This document shows positions 61,837-64,000 of a stretch of DNA of 64,000 nucleotides, in pieces. Under the pieces are notes generated by a model. The model was given only the letters and a program-made list of their open reading frames with translations. It had not been told where the DNA came from and ran no database searches. The stretch is from NCBI RefSeq assembly GCF_000299395.1, contig NC_018656.1, forward strand, positions 186,001-250,000, in the 5' to 3' direction. Made by a program: the position numbers and the translations under genes. Source of the DNA: Candidatus Nitrosopumilus sediminis. Lineage in GTDB: Archaea; Thermoproteota; Nitrososphaeria; Nitrososphaerales; Nitrosopumilaceae. Each line of letters begins with the position of its first letter. Position 1 is the first letter of the stretch.

Positions 61837-61930
61837 ACATAGATTCAAAACTAGTCAATAATAAATCTACAGCCCAATTTTCAACAAAATCTTAAAGATT
61901 ATTACTGGATAAACAAATTTCTTTTTTTGT

Positions 61931-62003
61931 GGCCTTCGTAGTACAGTGGTTAGTATAGAGGATTGTGGATCCTCGGACAGGAGTTCGATTCCCCTCGAGG
62001 GCC
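61931..62003 (+). tRNA. tRNA-His (anticodon GTG)
   Basis: Acceptor GCCTTCG/CGAGGGC, anticodon stem GAGGA/TCCTC with loop TTGTGGA (anticodon GTG), T-loop TTCGATT. The extra base G-1 that is characteristic of tRNA-His is encoded at 61931, opposite C73 at 62003. CCA not encoded. Confidence 0.93.
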
Positions 62004-62012
62004 CTCTTAATT

Positions 62013-62360
62013 TTAAAAAATTCCAAACTTACTTGATTCCATCTCTTCTTTTATGGCTAGCTTAAATCTGGGCGATTTAGTTTCTACATTTTTTGTTAGC
62101 CATGCCAAAAATTTCTTATCTGTGTTTTTCCCCTTCAATTTCTCAAAATCCATACCCATCATTTCTGCCAATTTTTCAATTAGAGATTTGTTTATGCTTA
62201 ACACAAAAAAGTGCCAACCAAAAGCAAATTCCGAGTCTGTCATTACAAAATCATCTTCTCCATGTACCATTTCTTCTAAAAGTGATAACTGATGAGTTAA
62301 TGCTTTACTAGTTTTATCATAATCTACTGCAGAAACATTGATGTTCAATCGATTCTCCAT
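62013..62360 (-). CDS. Protein of unknown function, about 115 residues
   Basis: No family recognised. From ATG 62360 the product is soluble, acidic, mostly helical (LTHQLSLLEEMVHGEDDF, then FGWHFFVLSINKSLIEKL and KKFLAWLTKNVETK). No cysteine cluster or membrane segment. ATG at 62360 is preferred to an upstream in-frame ATG at 62381. Confidence 0.55.
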   Translation of the reverse strand: MENRLNINVSAVDYDKTSKALTHQLSLLEEMVHGEDDFVMTDSEFAFGWHFFVLSINKSLIEKLAEMMGMDFEKLKGKNTDKKFLAWLTKNVETKSPRFKLAIKEEMESSKFGIF

Positions 62361-62400
62361 ATTTTGTTTACACAAAAACAAAATAAAAGGATTACACAGG

Positions 62401-63162
62401 TTATTCTTTTAATAAATATTCAAAATCTATGTCAAAATGCATCTTCATAATGTTGATGTATGTCTTAATGGATTCTGGAATTTCATCTCCACACACGACT
62501 CCTAATTTCTTTGCATTTATCCAGATTACTAATGTTTGTATGATTGTTAGAAATCGATCATTTTTAATTTCTGGTGATCCAATTGCTTTGGTATATCTTT
62601 CTGCAAATTCCCATGCTGTCACAAAATCAACACATTTTACACCAAAAATTGCCAACAACTGTTCTTGCATGCTTTGTGCTTTTTTGAATGGGACTTTATT
62701 CAAAATATATGGAAAATCTACCTTGTCTGGAAGACAATCTGGAAGAGGTCCCCAAATTGTGATTATTTTTGTTTCAGGTTTCAATTTTCCAAATTTTTCT
62801 ATCATTTGATTAATTACAGTCTCATCAGTAAACCAAAATAAAATAACTGAAGCATCTGAGATCTCTGATTCTTCTATGTTTTGACAAATTAATTCTGCGT
62901 TAATTTTTTTATTCTCCAGAATTTTCTTTGTATGTTCTATTTTTTCTAAGTTATTGTCAATTCCTACTGCTTTCTTCACTCCAAATTCATTGACGGCTAT
63001 CTCGATTCCTTTTTCGTCACTGCATCCTAAATGATAGAAAATATCATCTTTATCTAAATTCACAAATTTGAAAATTTCTCTAAAAGATTTTTCAGGCAAT
63101 TGAACGTCTTCACCATTAAGTAAATTATCTGGAAGTGTTTCTAAATATTCTTCAATTTTCAT
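62401..63162 (-). CDS. Class I SAM-dependent methyltransferase-like protein
   Basis: 253 residues. DDIFYHLGCSDEKGIEIAV near 38 is motif I (xLGCSxxxG), KAVGIDNNLEKIEHTKKIL near 63 motif II (acidic residue binding the ribose), and ASVILFWFTDE near 103 motif IV. The C-terminal 90 residues are a helical extension. Target unknown; Dot1-like or small-molecule methyltransferase possible. Confidence 0.75.
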   Translation of the reverse strand: MKIEEYLETLPDNLLNGEDVQLPEKSFREIFKFVNLDKDDIFYHLGCSDEKGIEIAVNEFGVKKAVGIDNNLEKIEHTKKILENKKINAELICQNIEESEISDASVILFWFTDETVINQMIEKFGKLKPETKIITIWGPLPDCLPDKVDFPYILNKVPFKKAQSMQEQLLAIFGVKCVDFVTAWEFAERYTKAIGSPEIKNDRFLTIIQTLVIWINAKKLGVVCGDEIPESIKTYINIMKMHFDIDFEYLLKE

Positions 63163-63187
63163 TATAACTAGTACTTTAAACGAGAAT

Positions 63188-63457
63188 TTATTCTCTTATG
63201 CTTTCTAATTTTGAAACTGCTTGCCATAATTGTGTTCTAACGTATGAAGGCATGTTTGGATCTTGTGTAACATCATCTAGTAAACTAATTGTATTTGCTG
63301 CTCTAACTGATAATGAATATTCTGGATTATTAAGATCTGTAATTAAATCGGTGATTGATTTTTTAATTGTTTTTGGAGTTGAATTGCTTGCAGTAATTTG
63401 CTCTAATGTTTCAATTGCCTCTTTCATTGATTTTTTATTTTGATCATCGTCAGCCAT
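63188..63457 (-). CDS. UPF0147 family protein
   Basis: 89 residues matching UPF0147 by sequence: ITASNSTPKTIKKSITDLI, YSLSVRAANTISLLDDVTQDPNMPSYVRTQLWQAVSKLESI. Widely conserved in archaea, of unknown function. Start ATG at 63457. Confidence 0.88.
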   Translation of the reverse strand: MADDDQNKKSMKEAIETLEQITASNSTPKTIKKSITDLITDLNNPEYSLSVRAANTISLLDDVTQDPNMPSYVRTQLWQAVSKLESIRE

Positions 63458-63493
63458 TTTTTACACCTTTTCTTAAAAATTAGAAGTATATAG

Positions 63494-63802
63494 TTACATC
63501 TCTACAAATACATTGTCTGATTCGACAACAACATTGTATGATGTTAAATCTCTAATTTTTGCTGGGAATTTAACTAGTTTTCCAGTTTTACAATCAAATT
63601 CTGCTGCATGCCATCCACAAGTAATAGTACAACCATCTAATTTCCCTTCGGATAAACTTGCACCTGAGTGTGTACATGAATCATCTGTCGCACAATACTC
63701 TCCATTGATATTTGCAACTAAAACATCTCTTCCATCAATCGATACCTTAATCATTTTTCCTGGTTGGATATCTGAAGTTTTTCCAGCTATAATTTTCCCC
63801 AT
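63494..63802 (-). CDS. Rieske [2Fe-2S] ferredoxin-like protein
   Basis: 102 residues. Cluster motif in two parts: CTHSGASLSEG near 42 (C-x-H, with D/S instead of the second G) and CGWHAAEFDCKTG near 61 (C-x2-H), the Rieske ligands. No membrane anchor, so a soluble electron carrier resembling biphenyl-dioxygenase-type ferredoxins. Confidence 0.88.
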   Translation of the reverse strand: MGKIIAGKTSDIQPGKMIKVSIDGRDVLVANINGEYCATDDSCTHSGASLSEGKLDGCTITCGWHAAEFDCKTGKLVKFPAKIRDLTSYNVVVESDNVFVEM

Positions 63803-63841
63803 TGAAGTTTTTATCTAATTATTCTTAATAATTTTTTGGAT

Positions 63842-64000
63842 ATGATGGAAATAAAAATTAGAGATGCTAATAATTTGGATAAAATTCCAATTTTGAAATT
63901 CTGTAAAAATACTTTTTCTTGGGGTGATTATATTGAACATGTTTGGGATTATTGGCTATCTGAAGGGAATTTGTTTTTGGCCCAAAATCAATATCCAGTT
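63842..64000 (+). CDS. GNAT-like acetyltransferase, 5' part only
   Basis: Partial, cut by the right edge of the window. The 53 residues read include KIRDANNLDKIPILKFCKNTF, SWGDYIEHVWDYWLSEGN and FLAQNQYPV, a typical N-terminal half of a GNAT protein. ATG at 63842 or 63845. Substrate unknown. Confidence 0.6.
   Translation, partial: MMEIKIRDANNLDKIPILKFCKNTFSWGDYIEHVWDYWLSEGNLFLAQNQYPV

Overview
The window is a gene-dense, AT-rich stretch of an archaeal chromosome. It most resembles a marine ammonia-oxidising Nitrososphaerota (Thaumarchaeota) of the Nitrosopumilus type. The evidence is: archaeal replication genes (RFC small and large subunits, GINS, MCM, Hel308), Alba, ABCE1, Trm5 and a GGPP synthase; an archaeal acyl-CoA carboxylase of the kind used in the 3-hydroxypropionate/4-hydroxybutyrate cycle; a NuoEFG-less complex I; and many TTG/GTG starts lying 20-30 nt after a TATA-like box (leaderless transcripts). 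Species cannot be fixed from the sequence alone.

Layout. 1-7.4 kb: end of a ferredoxin gene, tRNA-Ser, rfcS, then a tightly overlapping gins23-mcm-hel308 run continuing into a lipid-linked sugar-phosphate transferase and a small membrane protein. 7.4-11.5 kb (minus): nucleotide-sugar/amino-acid genes (aminotransferase, Gfo/Idh dehydrogenase, Trm112-like protein, hexapeptide acyltransferase), a nucleotidylyltransferase and a flavin reductase. 11.6-17.8 kb: tRNA-Ala, HEAT protein, Alba, PEP-mutase-family lyase, a PadR regulator with a tandem palindromic operator, and succinate dehydrogenase (sdhA-C-D-B). 17.8-26.4 kb: argH, two tRNAs, a coiled-coil protein next to a GluTR-like protein that lacks the catalytic Cys, a second flavin reductase, an IMPase-family phosphatase, and rfcL sandwiched between two unknown genes. 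26.4-41 kb: the three-gene biotin carboxylase operon, a peroxiredoxin, and an eleven-gene complex I cluster (A,B,C,D,H,I,J,K,M,L,N). 41-42.8 kb: GGPP synthase, tRNA-Glu, a CADD-like diiron protein and a tRNA with CAT anticodon.

42.77-47.55 kb is different in texture: only short genes, wide spacing, two homologous copies of an unknown small protein, an H1-like Lys/Arg-rich protein, ferredoxin-fold ligand-binding-like (RAM) proteins, a CDGSH protein and a minimal MscS channel. It is bounded by an exact 18-bp direct repeat of the 3' end of the CAT tRNA, which is the signature of tRNA-targeted integration. No integrase is visible, so it looks like a decayed or non-autonomous element.

47.6-64 kb returns to core genes: pyrE, site-2 protease, RimI acetyltransferase, trm5, ABCE1, a stand-alone 5S rRNA, leucyl aminopeptidase, then a pentose-phosphate operon with a transketolase N-terminal half fused to ribulose-phosphate 3-epimerase, the transketolase C-terminal half and transaldolase. 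It ends with a GRGTG-repeat protein, CorA, tRNA-His, a methyltransferase, a UPF0147 protein, a Rieske protein and the start of a GNAT gene. The fused transketolase has no ordinary start codon in frame; a run of eight A residues in its first codons suggests a frameshift, slippage or a sequencing error.

Functionally the window joins replication, central carbon metabolism (carboxylase, SDH, pentose phosphates) and the respiratory chain (SDH, complex I). The parts most worth following up are the tRNA-bounded mini-island, the fused transketolase/epimerase with its start problem, the Cys-less GluTR homologue and the palindromic PadR operator.
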